Assembly (NCBI GenBank): GCA_964567785.1
Contig: CAZMOK010000001.1
Coordinates: 1 to 64,000 of the forward strand
Reading direction: 5' to 3'
Length of the DNA: 64,000 bases
Origin: CAZMOK01 sp964567785
GTDB lineage: Bacteria > Bacteroidota > Bacteroidia > Bacteroidales > JAGOPY01
The position numbers and the translations under genes are program-made. Under the pieces are notes generated by a model, which saw nothing but the letters and a program-made list of their open reading frames with translations, had not been told where the DNA came from and made no database searches. Of the stretch, positions 36,244 through 47,610 are shown piece by piece (the first letter of the stretch is position 1; each line of letters opens with the position of its first letter).

Positions 36244-36275
36244 AGGGTTGCCAGCCCTATAGGGTTGGCAACCCT
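36244..36275. repeat. Composite palindrome built of two AGGG-N7-CCCT units
   Basis: AGGGTTGCCAGCCCT, a 2-base spacer (AT), then AGGGTTGGCAACCCT. The whole 32 bases form a near-perfect palindrome, and each half is itself flanked by AGGG and CCCT. It lies between lepA and the GAPDH pair, both on minus. No U-tract follows on either strand. The architecture matches 33974-34010. Confidence 0.7.
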
Positions 36276-36324
36276 ATGCGTAACAATAAGATAATCAGTC
36301 ATTAATGAAAACTAAAACCTTAGT

Positions 36325-38112
36325 TTAATCCAGCTTTAACACAGCTAGAAATGCTGATTGGGGAATTTCCACATTCCCTACCTGCCGCATCTTCTTCTTC
36401 CCCTTCTTCTGCTTCTCGAGAAGTTTCCGCTTCCTCGTTATATCACCACCATAACATTTAGCAGTCACGTCCTTCCTTATTGCTTTAACAGTCTCCCGGG
36501 CAATGACCTTGGTCCCGATTGCAGCCTGTATGGCTACCTCAAACTGCTGCCTGGGTATCAGGTCTTTAAGCTTTACGCACATCTTCCTGCCAAAATCATA
36601 GGCATTATCCTGGTGTATGAGAGTGGACAAGGCATCTACCGGTTCTTTATTTATAAGAATGTCAAGCCTGACCAGTCGGGCAGGTTTGTATCCGGTCTGA
36701 TGATAATCGAATGAAGCATACCCCTTCGAGATACTTTTCAGCTTATCGTAAAAATCAAATACGATCTCTCCAAGGGGCATTTCAAAAGTTACCTCAACCC
36801 TGTTTGATGTAAGATAAACCTGGTTCTTTAAGATACCTCTCTTGTCGATGCACAGTGTCATGATCGGCCCGATATAATCGGCCTTGGAAATGATCTGTGC
36901 CTGGATAAAGGGCTCTTCTATGTGATCAATATATTTCGGATCAGGTAATCCGGATGGATTATGAACTTCTATGGTTTCACCTTTGTTGGTTATCACTTTG
37001 TACGATACATTGGGTACCGTGGTGATAACACCCATATCGAATTCCCTGTCGAGCCTTTCCTGAATGATCTCCATATGTAACAGCCCAAGAAAACCGCACC
37101 TGAATCCAAATCCGAGTGCTGCCGATGATTCCGGCTCAAAACTCAGCGAAGCATCGTTCAGCTGGAGTTTTTCAATTGAAGCCCTGAGTTCTTCGTAATC
37201 ATCTGTATCTACAGGATAGATACCGGCAAAAACCATGGGCTTCACTTCCTGGAAACCCGAAATGGCCTTTCCACAAGGACGTTCAACATGGGTAATGGTA
37301 TCGCCAACCTTTACCTCCTTTGAAGTCTTTATGCCTGAAATAATATAACCCACATCACCTGTTTTCAGAACTTCCCTGCTTATGGGCCTCAACTGTAAAA
37401 CACCTATCTCATCAGCTTCGTATTCCTTGCGGGTGTTATAAAACTTTACATGGTCCCCCTTTCTGATCTCTCCGTTATATATCCTGAAATAGGCAATGAT
37501 ACCCCTGAATGAATTGAAGACTGAGTCGAATATCAACGCCTGCAAAGGCGCCTCCGGATCACCTTTCGGCGGGGGTATCCTTTTTATCAAAGCATCCAGG
37601 ATCTCTTCCACACCATAGCCCGTTTTACCGCTGGCATAAATGATCTCTGATTCGTCACAGCCAATAAGATCGACTATCTGGTCGCTCACTTCTTCAGGCA
37701 TAGCGTTTTCAAGATCCATTTTATTCAGCACAGGTATTATCTCCAGGTCATGATCTATAGCCTGGTAAAGATTCGATATGGTTTGTGCCTGTATTCCCTG
37801 TGTTGCATCGATAATAAGCAGTGCGCCTTCACAAGCAGCAATCGACCGTGAAACTTCGTAAGAAAAATCTACATGGCCCGGAGTATCGATAAGGTTCAGT
37901 GTATAATCCGCCCCCTCAAAATGATGCTTCATCTGGATGGCATGGCTCTTTATCGTAATCCCCCTCTCCCGCTCAAGGTCCATACTATCCAGTACCTGCT
38001 CCTTAAGGTCCTTTCCGCCTACCGTGCCTGTTTGCTCAAGCAACCTGTCGGCCAGGGTGCTCTTCCCATGGTCAATATGAGCGATTATACAAAAGTTCCG
38101 GATGTTCTTCAT
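36325..38112 (-). CDS. lepA: Elongation factor 4 (LepA)
   Basis: A 595-residue translational GTPase that acts on stalled or mistranslocated ribosomes. The start [19 protein letters not shown] is the conserved one; P-loop AHIDHGKS is at residues 11-18, [11 protein letters not shown] is switch I, and DTPGHVDF is G3. The unique C-terminal domain ends in [19 protein letters not shown]. An open frame extends 18 codons upstream, but a -7 box ends 5 bases before this ATG, which suggests a leaderless transcript. Confidence 0.96.
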   Translation of the reverse strand: MKNIRNFCIIAHIDHGKSTLADRLLEQTGTVGGKDLKEQVLDSMDLERERGITIKSHAIQMKHHFEGADYTLNLIDTPGHVDFSYEVSRSIAACEGALLIIDATQGIQAQTISNLYQAIDHDLEIIPVLNKMDLENAMPEEVSDQIVDLIGCDESEIIYASGKTGYGVEEILDALIKRIPPPKGDPEAPLQALIFDSVFNSFRGIIAYFRIYNGEIRKGDHVKFYNTRKEYEADEIGVLQLRPISREVLKTGDVGYIISGIKTSKEVKVGDTITHVERPCGKAISGFQEVKPMVFAGIYPVDTDDYEELRASIEKLQLNDASLSFEPESSAALGFGFRCGFLGLLHMEIIQERLDREFDMGVITTVPNVSYKVITNKGETIEVHNPSGLPDPKYIDHIEEPFIQAQIISKADYIGPIMTLCIDKRGILKNQVYLTSNRVEVTFEMPLGEIVFDFYDKLKSISKGYASFDYHQTGYKPARLVRLDILINKEPVDALSTLIHQDNAYDFGRKMCVKLKDLIPRQQFEVAIQAAIGTKVIARETVKAIRKDVTAKCYGGDITRKRKLLEKQKKGKKKMRQVGNVEIPQSAFLAVLKLD

Positions 38113-38117
38113 CGGTG

Positions 38118-38125
38118 CAAAATTA
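38118..38125 (-). promoter_or_regulatory. Putative -7 box TAATTTTG abutting the lepA start codon
   Basis: On the minus strand TAATTTTG matches TAnnTTTG and is 5 bases from the ATG. Initiation about 6-7 bases downstream would place the 5' end on the start codon. Confidence 0.5.
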
Positions 38126-38342
38126 GTATTATTAACCATTAATTCATCATTTTGTTGGGTTCGCAAAGGTTGATTTTTAATATTTTATAGCTGCCTGGCC
38201 ACTTTCCCTCAACTTACCGGAAACATTATTCATTAAAAGGTCTTGACCTTAATATCATTAGCTTTACGGGATAAGGCAGCGTTGACTGAAATATTTGTTT
38301 GGAGGAACTGTAACAATCCTTATTGATGTTCCGTCATACTAT

Positions 38343-38350
38343 TAGATTTG
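38343..38350 (+). promoter_or_regulatory. Putative -7 box TAGATTTG for the ECF sigma operon
   Basis: TAGATTTG matches TAnnTTTG. A TTG at 38323-38325 lies 17 bases upstream as a possible -33 element. The ATG is 26 bases downstream. Confidence 0.5.
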
Positions 38351-38376
38351 GTTTTAGTATTCATTAATTCCGGGTA

Positions 38377-38865
38377 ATGACCATTAACGAATACAATTCA
38401 TGTGTTGATCAGCACGCCGACAATGTTTACCGATTCATCCTGAAAAACTTAAAGGATGAAGAGAAAGCACGCGACGTGGTCCAGGATGCCTTTGAAAAAA
38501 TGTGGATGAAGGTGAAGACCATATCCTTCGAAAAAGGTAAGTCATACCTCTTTGCCACTGCATATCATACTATGATCGACTATTTGAGAAAGGATAAAAA
38601 GTTTTCTGACGTTCAAAGCGAAGAAGCAATTGCCGGGCAAGCCGAAGAACATAATTTTTCCGATCTGAAGGATGTGATCGATGAAGCAGTTAATAAATTA
38701 CCCGACATCCAGCGTTCAGTGCTTCTCCTGAGGGATTATGAAGGCTATTCGTACCGGGAAATAGGTGTCATTACCGGTCTGAACGAGTCGCAGGTTAAAG
38801 TGTACATATACAGGGCACGAATGGCAATGAAAAAGTACATCGGTAGACTGGAAAACGTATTGTAA
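38377..38865 (+). CDS. ECF-type RNA polymerase sigma factor
   Basis: A 162-residue sigma-70 family protein with only regions 2 and 4. Region 2 (about 10-75) contains ARDVVQDAFEKMWMKV and SYLFATAYHTMIDYLRK; region 4 (about 100-155) contains LPDIQRSVLLLRDYEGYSYREIG and ESQVKVYIYRARMAMKKYI for -35 recognition. It is followed after 8 bases by a membrane protein that looks like its anti-sigma factor, then by a GIN-domain surface protein that may be its target. Its own promoter resembles the housekeeping type. Confidence 0.9.
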   Translation: MTINEYNSCVDQHADNVYRFILKNLKDEEKARDVVQDAFEKMWMKVKTISFEKGKSYLFATAYHTMIDYLRKDKKFSDVQSEEAIAGQAEEHNFSDLKDVIDEAVNKLPDIQRSVLLLRDYEGYSYREIGVITGLNESQVKVYIYRARMAMKKYIGRLENVL

Positions 38866-38873
38866 GAATAAAG

Positions 38874-39959
38874 ATGAAGATCGACAGGAAAAACTACGAG
38901 CTCTATTTTATCGACTACCTGGAAGGTAATCTCTCACCTCTGCAGGAGAGGGAGCTTATGGTTTTTCTGGAAGGTAACCCTGACCTTAAGGAGGAACTTC
39001 AAATTGTGAAGCAAACAAGGATTAACCCTCCATCTGAAATTAGTTTCCCCGGTGCAGAATGCCTTAAAAAGGATTACATACCCGTGGATAATATCTCACC
39101 GGTCAATATTGATGAAAAACTCATAGACCTCTTAGAAGGCAATGCCAGCAAAGAAGAGACCGCTGCTATACTAGAGTTTCTCGAACTGAACCCGGCTTTC
39201 GGTAAAGAAAGGGAAATGCTCAGCCTTACCAAACTCATACCTGATAAATCGGTTACCTATCCGGTTAAGAACAAACTGAAAAGAAGGGCTCCCATAATTC
39301 CTCTGTCCCTAAAAAGGACTGTAATTGTTGCAGCATCTGTTGCAGCCCTTCTCCTCATAGCACTGGTTGTTGTAAGGTTTACCGTAAATACTCCTGAAGA
39401 TATTAAGTTTACGCAGAGCGAAAGAGTTGATCCGGTCAAATTAGATCCGGTCAAGGTGGAATTTATCAGCAGCCTTGCCACCATTTACAGTATTAAGAAT
39501 AATAGAGAGAATTCCGGGCCTGGTGTGGCGCATGCGAGGGAACAGACAGCATTGCAACCCCTTTCCCCCATAAAACCGGATCAGGTTTCCTTACCGGCAT
39601 TTCATGCAGTAACCGGACTGATTGCCCCGTTCCCTTACAATCCTGATGAGCTATATGCCTTTGTTCCTGATCCGGAGAGAGAAGTTGAAAGCCGGACAAG
39701 CGTTATAGGAAAGGTCTTCAGGAATCTTTTTACCAAAGCAGCCGACCAGCTTGGTGTGCCTGAAGAAAAGGATGACAGAGCGAATAATCGGTTCGATTTC
39801 TGGACCCTCGCCGATTACAGCCTGAAAGGATATAACGCGCTTACAGATAAAGATGTCTCTCTTGTTACGGAGAGGAACGAACGGGGCCGGGTCACCGATT
39901 ATTCACTTGTTGAGGAAGATATTACTATTCTCGACAGGAGAAGGAACCTTGATGAATAA
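38874..39959 (+). CDS. Probable membrane anti-sigma factor with tandem N-terminal modules
   Basis: A 361-residue protein with one transmembrane helix (about 150-168, VIVAASVAALLLIALVVVRF). The cytoplasmic side carries two similar stretches, one near residue 9 (YFIDYLEGNLSPLQERELMV) and another near 101 (LIDLLEGNASKEETAAILEF). The DYLEGNLS...FLE pattern is typical of Bacteroidota anti-sigma N termini, here apparently duplicated. The extracytoplasmic part (about 170-361) has no family I recognise. Identification rests on position directly after an ECF sigma gene plus topology; no zinc-binding HXXXCXXC motif is present. Confidence 0.6.
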   Translation: MKIDRKNYELYFIDYLEGNLSPLQERELMVFLEGNPDLKEELQIVKQTRINPPSEISFPGAECLKKDYIPVDNISPVNIDEKLIDLLEGNASKEETAAILEFLELNPAFGKEREMLSLTKLIPDKSVTYPVKNKLKRRAPIIPLSLKRTVIVAASVAALLLIALVVVRFTVNTPEDIKFTQSERVDPVKLDPVKVEFISSLATIYSIKNNRENSGPGVAHAREQTALQPLSPIKPDQVSLPAFHAVTGLIAPFPYNPDELYAFVPDPEREVESRTSVIGKVFRNLFTKAADQLGVPEEKDDRANNRFDFWTLADYSLKGYNALTDKDVSLVTERNERGRVTDYSLVEEDITILDRRRNLDE

Positions 39960-40030
39960 ACATCTCATCTGCCTGTAACATTCCGTAATGCTGATCCGTC
40001 CTACGGAAAAACACCTCAAAATCTAAAGCA

Positions 40031-41602
40031 ATGGAAACAACCAAAAGAGTATTGATCGTATTCATCTCAACCATCTTACTTGTGTCAACTACCTTTCGGG
40101 CAATCGCCCGGGAGAATGATAAAAACAATGTTGTAAAGGAAACCCGTGACCTTCCGGCCTTCAATAAGATCGAAGTTGGCGGGGCATTCGAAGTTCTCAT
40201 TGAAATGGGTCAGGATCAGTCTGTTATTGTTGAAACTGAGCAGAAAAACCTTGAAAAAATCAGCACAGAAGTAAAGGATAATCTCCTTGAAATAACATCC
40301 AGAGGCATTCTGAAGCCCCGTGAACTCAAGATATACCTTGTTGTTGAGGATATTGAGGGAATATTTGTTTCAGGGGCCTGCGATCTGGAATCGACAGGGA
40401 CGATAAAAGCTGATATGCTTGAACTCAGGTCGGGCGGAGCATCCGATGTTTCCCTTGATATAGAAACAGATAACCTCAGTTCTTCCATCAGTGGTGCTGC
40501 AACGGTATACTTGTCGGGAAAGGCTGAACAGCATAGTTTGGAAACAAGCGGGGCATCCACCCTCAAAGCTGCCGACCTGGAAACCCAAGCCACATTAGCG
40601 GATCTCAGCGGAGCTTCATCTGCAATAGTGTTTGCTAAACAAGATCTTGTGGCTGAGTTAAGCGGATCTGCAGATATTGATTACAAGGGGTCACCTGCTA
40701 AAAAAGAGGTTTACAGGCAATCTTCAGTTACAACCACAAAAGATTATCGCTCGCGCGAAGATACCACCAGGGTAAATGTTGCCGGAGTTGATATTGAAGT
40801 TATAGAGGGTGACTCGGTGCGCGTAAGGATAGGAGGAAGTGAAGTCAGGGTTGATGAAGACGGAAATGTGAAAATCAACAGGAAATACAAACGGAAATAC
40901 AACGGCCACTGGGCCGGGTTCGACATAGGGTTCAACGGTTATGTAACGCCCGATTTCAATATGAAATTCAAACCTGAAGATGAATATCTCGACCTGAGAA
41001 TGGAAAAATCGGTAATTGTCAACATAAATTTCTTTGAACAGAACATCCCGATAGCTAAAAGCAAGAAATTCGGTGCTACAACAGGTCTGGGGCTGAGCCT
41101 GCCAAACTACAGGTTCAGGAGGGCAACTCATCTCAACTCTGATTCATCAGTATTGATAGGGTATCTGGCAGAAGGGATAAGCGTAAGAAAAACCAAGTTG
41201 TCGGCTATGTACCTTACGCTTCCTGTATTGTTCGAATACCAGACAAACAGCCGGCATAAGAAGAACAGTTTCCATTTTGGTGCAGGTGTTGTGGTGAATG
41301 CAAGGCTTATGTCGTGGACAAAGGTTTATTACAATGAGCAGAATAAAGATTTCACCCTTAATAAATATTCTCCTGAAACAGGCGCATACGAACCTCAGTT
41401 CTCCTCTACTTCGCCGGGATATCCAAAAGTGAAGGAAAAGAACGACTGGTTCCTCAGGCCTTTCAAATTTGATGCAACAGTACGCATAGGCTGGGGCTGG
41501 ATCAATCTCTGGGCAACATATTCCTTTAATTCAATGTTCAGGGACGGAAGGGGCCCGGAAGTGTATCCCTGGACGGCAGGCATAACGCTTCTCAATCTAT
41601 GA
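40031..41602 (+). CDS. GIN-domain (DUF2807) protein with C-terminal outer-membrane beta-barrel
   Basis: A 523-residue exported protein. After a signal peptide (about 1-26) comes a GIN/DUF2807 domain (about 40-225), with FNKIEVGGAFEVLIEMGQDQ and repeated Ser/Gly/Ala beta-strand turns (LRSGGASDVSLDI, SISGAATVYLSGK, ETSGASTLKAADL). A linker with charged KINRKYKRKYNG follows. About 320-523 resembles an outer-membrane barrel with alternating aromatic strands (LSAMYLTLPVLFEYQ, FHFGAGVVVNARLMS, VRIGWGWINLWATYSF). The family has been called a putative auto-transporter adhesin head; here head and barrel are in one chain. It probably forms one unit with the sigma/anti-sigma pair. Confidence 0.75.
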   Translation: METTKRVLIVFISTILLVSTTFRAIARENDKNNVVKETRDLPAFNKIEVGGAFEVLIEMGQDQSVIVETEQKNLEKISTEVKDNLLEITSRGILKPRELKIYLVVEDIEGIFVSGACDLESTGTIKADMLELRSGGASDVSLDIETDNLSSSISGAATVYLSGKAEQHSLETSGASTLKAADLETQATLADLSGASSAIVFAKQDLVAELSGSADIDYKGSPAKKEVYRQSSVTTTKDYRSREDTTRVNVAGVDIEVIEGDSVRVRIGGSEVRVDEDGNVKINRKYKRKYNGHWAGFDIGFNGYVTPDFNMKFKPEDEYLDLRMEKSVIVNINFFEQNIPIAKSKKFGATTGLGLSLPNYRFRRATHLNSDSSVLIGYLAEGISVRKTKLSAMYLTLPVLFEYQTNSRHKKNSFHFGAGVVVNARLMSWTKVYYNEQNKDFTLNKYSPETGAYEPQFSSTSPGYPKVKEKNDWFLRPFKFDATVRIGWGWINLWATYSFNSMFRDGRGPEVYPWTAGITLLNL

Positions 41603-41629
41603 TACAGGTCTGTTTCACATAACAGCAAG

Positions 41630-41667
41630 CCCCGCATTCAATGCACTCCGGAATGTGGGGTTTTTTC
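41630..41667 (+). terminator. Intrinsic terminator after the GIN-domain gene
   Basis: CCCCGCATTC pairs with GAATGTGGGG (one G-T pair) across an 11-base loop, followed by TTTTTTCTTT. Confidence 0.85.
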
Positions 41668-41691
41668 TTTACATGGATGTACAAAAAATAT

Positions 41692-41699
41692 TATTTTTG
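41692..41699 (+). promoter_or_regulatory. Putative -7 box TATTTTTG for the YebC gene
   Basis: TATTTTTG matches TAnnTTTG about 50 bases before the ATG at 41750. Confidence 0.45.
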
Positions 41700-41749
41700 C
41701 ATTAGTTAATATTTAGAAAGGAATAGTATAACTAATTCATTGCCAGATA

Positions 41750-42490
41750 ATGTCAGGACACAATAAATGGTCGACCATCAAGAGGAAGAAAGGGGCACAG
41801 GATGCAAAGAGGTCCAAGATCTTTTCCAAGATCATCAAGGAGATCCAGATAGCAGTGAGGGAAGGTGGGCCTGATCCTGAAGGGAATCCCAGGCTGAGGC
41901 TGGCTATTGCAAATGCCAAAGGGTCCAGTATGCCCAAAGATAATATTGAAAGGGCAATCAATAAAGGGAGCGACAAAGACTCCACCTCTTTCCAGGAAGT
42001 AACATATGAAGGTTATCTGCCCCATGGTATCGCAGTTTATATTGAATGCACAACTGACAATACACAACGAACCGTTGCCAACATACGCTCGGTTTTCAAT
42101 AAATATAACGGTAACCTCGGAACGAACGGTTCATTGAGCTTTCTTTTCGACAGAAAGGGTATCTTCACCATCCCGAAGAACGATCTTGATGAGGAAGAAT
42201 TTGAGCTGGAGATCATCGATGCAGGTGCTGAAGATATAGAATATGACGACGGTTTTTTTACGGTGACCACCAGTATGGAAGACTTTGGAAAAATGCAGAA
42301 AAAACTTGAAGAGATGGATGTTGAGGCTGAAAATGCACAGCTTCAGCGGATACCCAAAGATTCAGTGACACTGGAGCCGGATGAAGCCCAGAAGATTCTC
42401 AGGATAATCGAAACTTTTGAGGAGGATGATGATGTCCAGAATGTTTATCATAACCTGGAGATCACTGATGAAATGTTGGCAGAAATGTAG
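41750..42490 (+). CDS. YebC/PmpR family protein
   Basis: A 246-residue cytosolic protein with the family N terminus MSGHNKWSTIKRKKGAQDAKR, then PEGNPRLRLAIANAKGSSMPKDNIERAI and YEGYLPHGIAVYIECTTDN. Members have been described as transcriptional regulators and, more recently, as factors that help ribosomes through proline stretches; which applies here cannot be told. It is followed, 123 bases on, by an unrelated membrane gene. Confidence 0.93.
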   Translation: MSGHNKWSTIKRKKGAQDAKRSKIFSKIIKEIQIAVREGGPDPEGNPRLRLAIANAKGSSMPKDNIERAINKGSDKDSTSFQEVTYEGYLPHGIAVYIECTTDNTQRTVANIRSVFNKYNGNLGTNGSLSFLFDRKGIFTIPKNDLDEEEFELEIIDAGAEDIEYDDGFFTVTTSMEDFGKMQKKLEEMDVEAENAQLQRIPKDSVTLEPDEAQKILRIIETFEEDDDVQNVYHNLEITDEMLAEM

Positions 42491-42613
42491 ACATCGCATA
42501 CCACGCGAAATAAATGTAATGGTGCATACAGAAGGCTTTGCCGGCTTATGCACCATTTTTTCATTATTCCTGATTACATTTGCCGGGTCACAATCATTTT
42601 TTGAATGTAACTG

Positions 42614-44080
42614 ATGAAGAAGCTGAAATGGGTAATGCCTGCGCTCCTGGCAGGAATGTTTCTGCTGCACCTGCCTTTTATCGAGGCAGATCCGGATAAT
42701 AATATCTCTTTCAGCAGGGGGCCTTTTACAGATGAAGGTCTGAACTCGATCCAGCTAAGGAATTTCATAGACCATGGCTACCTCGATGTTGCCGAGTGTG
42801 ATAATCTGCTGAAAACCCCTGTCTTCAACATGCTTCTTGCTGCTCCCTATGCCTTGCTCGGCACCGATCTGCAGGTAGGGAGGCTTGCAGTTCTCATACT
42901 GGCACTTTCTATGGTATTTCTGTTTTCTAAGTTTAAGGAAATGAGATGGGTCGCGATGATCTTTACATTGCTGGTAATGCTGCAATACCATGTGTTCCAG
43001 TTTTCTCATTTTGCACTGGCAGAAATTCTTTCTTCCCTGGTTATAATCCTCTCAATAAGCGTATATTTTTTTGCCCGAAGGCAGGAAAATGATGATAAGA
43101 AAAGGAAATGGATTATCATTTCAGTATTGTTGCTTTCGATCTCCTACTACCTGAAGATCCAGTTTATCTATGTGGTTGCTCTGCCTTTTATAGCTTATCT
43201 TCTGGAAAGCTTCACGGCTAATCCGGACAGGGAGAACAGGAGAGCTCTGATCGTCCCGATGGTTGCAGGGACCCTCGGGCCGGCACTGGTATACATCCTG
43301 GGCTGGTACCTGCCTAATTTCAGCACCTATAATTTCATGATGTCGCATCAGTCAGGAACCTTTGGGATTTCTTCCCAGACTTTTAATATCCTGAGGTTCA
43401 ACATTGAACATCTTTTTCTGAAAGGCCCCGTAGTGATCTTATCCATCTTTCACCTGGTCTCTCTCATTATCGGAATTGTACTATTACGACTTAAGCCAAC
43501 CGGAAAATTTTTCATCCTGTTCTCTGCTGCAGTTGCCTGGAATATCATTGAATCCCATAAATTGCTGATGGTTTACCTTCCAACCCGTTACCAGCTAAGT
43601 ATGATCATTTCGGCGGGATTTACAATATCAATTGTTCTTGCAGAACTGCTAGCAATGAGTTATGGAGCCAAAACCAATCTTAAAAGAATATTTAGTTTTG
43701 CTGCCGTTATCGTGGCATTATTGATCCTTTCAACAAATTCTTTTCACTATTTACGCATTTATCAAAACAGGTCGTATCAGATCAGAGAGGTGAACAGCTA
43801 CCTTGCAGAGAATTCAAGCCCCGGGGAGGTTGTTATAGGGGCATGGGCCCCTTCCTTCACATGGGCTTCAGATAACAGGTCATTCCCCGTTTGGGACGGG
43901 TTCCTTAACTATAAAGATCCTGTTGAGAAATACAGACCTCTTGCAATAATTTCAGAACCTGACGAAGAAGATTCCAACCAGGCATATACGGGCCAGGGCA
44001 TTGACCTGTATTCAGTTTCCGATTCGACCAGGACTTTCAGGATCGGGTTGTGGGATGTTTCCGTATTCTGGCTAAAATAG
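42614..44080 (+). CDS. GT-C-like integral membrane protein (glycosyltransferase 39/ArnT type)
   Basis: A 488-residue polytopic protein with about ten transmembrane helices. An early lumenal/periplasmic loop contains FTDEGLNSIQLRNFIDHGYLD; the acidic pair in it resembles the catalytic Asp-Glu loop of GT-C enzymes that use polyprenyl-phosphate sugars. The C-terminal periplasmic tail (about 395-488) contains AENSSPGEVVIGAWAPSFTW and SFPVWDGF. The likely role is transfer of a sugar to lipid A, protein or a glycan, but no specific family is certain. No glycan genes adjoin it. Confidence 0.6.
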   Translation: MKKLKWVMPALLAGMFLLHLPFIEADPDNNISFSRGPFTDEGLNSIQLRNFIDHGYLDVAECDNLLKTPVFNMLLAAPYALLGTDLQVGRLAVLILALSMVFLFSKFKEMRWVAMIFTLLVMLQYHVFQFSHFALAEILSSLVIILSISVYFFARRQENDDKKRKWIIISVLLLSISYYLKIQFIYVVALPFIAYLLESFTANPDRENRRALIVPMVAGTLGPALVYILGWYLPNFSTYNFMMSHQSGTFGISSQTFNILRFNIEHLFLKGPVVILSIFHLVSLIIGIVLLRLKPTGKFFILFSAAVAWNIIESHKLLMVYLPTRYQLSMIISAGFTISIVLAELLAMSYGAKTNLKRIFSFAAVIVALLILSTNSFHYLRIYQNRSYQIREVNSYLAENSSPGEVVIGAWAPSFTWASDNRSFPVWDGFLNYKDPVEKYRPLAIISEPDEEDSNQAYTGQGIDLYSVSDSTRTFRIGLWDVSVFWLK

Positions 44081-44269
44081 ATCCAGTCTTTAGCGCCTTA
44101 TTTATACCGTTTATAAATTTCTCTGTATGCATAGTGGCCCAGAGCCTTTTATTTGGCTTTAAGTTATTGTTTTACAATGAAATATGATTAGTATTTGCCG
44201 TTTCCTGTTCAACTCTAAACCCTTGATAGTGCCTAAAAAAATGTTAAATTAGCCGACCTGACGAAAGTT

Positions 44270-44287
44270 TTGTTAATTATTTAACAA
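44270..44287. promoter_or_regulatory. CRP/FNR-type inverted repeat TTGTTA-N6-TAACAA
   Basis: A perfect inverted repeat, 22 bases upstream of the porin ATG, with the N6 spacing of CRP/FNR-superfamily sites. A second site with the same geometry is at 53999-54016. It may control the porin-acs-transporter unit. Confidence 0.45.
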
Positions 44288-44308
44288 ATAGATTTATTAG
44301 CTGGCCAT

Positions 44309-45556
44309 ATGAGAAAGATCTTACTTGTTTTTTTGCTTTCCATTCCATTTGTTTATTCCTACGGGCAGGACGATGATAAAGAGAAGAAGTTTGGAATAAA
44401 ATTCACGGGATTTGTGAAAGCTGATGTGTTTTATGACACAAGGCAGACCATTGCCGCCAGGCAGGGACATTTTCTCCTTTACCCTGCAAAAGAGGTCCTG
44501 GATGAAAATGGTGATGATATCAATGCCAAAGGTAATTTCAACATCCTTACCATCCAGACCAGGTTGAAGGGGGTGATAACAGGTCCCGACGCACTGGGTG
44601 CTAAAACTTCCGGTGTGATCGAAGGAGAGTTTTTCGGACATACCGACATGGACCTGAATGAATTCAGGCTCCGCCATGCCTTCGTCAAGCTTGATTGGAC
44701 CAAAAGCACCTTGTTGGTAGGTCAGACCTGGCACCCCATGTTTATTACAACCTGCTATCCGGGGACTGTTTCGTTCAATACCGGGGTCCCTTTTCTTCCA
44801 TTCACGCGTAATCCACTTGTACAGTATAAATTCAGGACCGGACCCCTGAACTTTTATGCAACAGCTTATGCACAACTTGATTTTGCCTCAACCGGTCCGC
44901 AGGGGATGACCCCGATATACCTGAGGAATGCCGGCGTACCCGGCCTGAACGCAAAGATCGAGTTCCATAAAAAGAATGAAGATACAGGTCTGGAATTCCT
45001 TTTGGGAGGGTCTTTCAATTATAAAATGATCACTCCCCGGTTATCTACCGGCGAAGGTTACAAGACTACAGAAACAGCAAACTCTTATGCTGCTAATGTC
45101 TATACAAAGATTGTTACCAAGCCTGTAACAATTAAGCTCATGGGTACTTACGGACAAGATCTTTACGACTTCCTGATGCTTGGTGGTTATGCAGTTAGCG
45201 ACAGCGTCGACAAGGAGAAGGGCTTTGTTGAATATACCCCCTTTGAGGCAATGGCTGCCTGGGCCGATATCCATACAAATGGAAAGAAAGTGCAGGTTGG
45301 TTTATATGCAGCCTACAGCCAGAATATGGGAACAGCTTCTGACATCGGGGGGCCTGTGTATGCCAGGGGCACCGACATTGACCACGTATTCAGGGTAGCC
45401 CCCCGTCTTATAATGAACTTCAATAAGTTCAGGATAGCACCGGAAGTTGAATATACGGCCGCAGCTTATGGCAGGACAATGCAGGATGGTACTGTAACTG
45501 ATGCGGTGCAGGTAGGGAACCTGCGCTTCCTTCTGGGTGTCTACTATTTCTTTTAA
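44309..45556 (+). CDS. Outer-membrane porin-like protein
   Basis: A 415-residue protein with a signal peptide (MRKILLVFLLSIPFVYSYG) and a beta-barrel pattern of alternating aromatic strands ending in the outer-membrane insertion signal LRFLLGVYYFF. It contains GFVKADVFYDTRQT, LRHAFVKLDWTKSTLLVGQTWHPMF and YAAYSQNMGTASDIGG, reminiscent of DcaP-like or phosphate/small-solute porins. The family is not certain. It sits 60 bases before acetyl-CoA synthetase, which suggests uptake of a small organic acid. A CRP/FNR-like repeat lies just upstream. Confidence 0.65.
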   Translation: MRKILLVFLLSIPFVYSYGQDDDKEKKFGIKFTGFVKADVFYDTRQTIAARQGHFLLYPAKEVLDENGDDINAKGNFNILTIQTRLKGVITGPDALGAKTSGVIEGEFFGHTDMDLNEFRLRHAFVKLDWTKSTLLVGQTWHPMFITTCYPGTVSFNTGVPFLPFTRNPLVQYKFRTGPLNFYATAYAQLDFASTGPQGMTPIYLRNAGVPGLNAKIEFHKKNEDTGLEFLLGGSFNYKMITPRLSTGEGYKTTETANSYAANVYTKIVTKPVTIKLMGTYGQDLYDFLMLGGYAVSDSVDKEKGFVEYTPFEAMAAWADIHTNGKKVQVGLYAAYSQNMGTASDIGGPVYARGTDIDHVFRVAPRLIMNFNKFRIAPEVEYTAAAYGRTMQDGTVTDAVQVGNLRFLLGVYYFF

Positions 45557-45616
45557 TATTGCATTACCTGATAATTCAAAATATCTAACCAATCAAAAAA
45601 TCAACAACAAAAATCT

Positions 45617-47530
<1,914 letters not shown>

Positions 47531-47540
47531 TCTCAATACT

Positions 47541-47574
47541 AAAAGCATCCCCGTTACGGGGGTGCTTTTTTTTT
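47541..47574 (+). terminator. Intrinsic terminator after acs
   Basis: AGCATCCCCG pairs with CGGGGGTGCT (one wobble) around a 3-base loop, followed by nine T. Confidence 0.88.
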
Positions 47575-47610
47575 AATGATTTCCTTTTTTCTCTCTAAAA
47601 AATCAGAATA

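Noticed and set aside
33974..36275. Interpreting the two palindromes as insertion-sequence ends or transposon remnants
   Set aside because: No transposase fragment, no target duplication, and the intervening 2.2 kb holds intact housekeeping genes.
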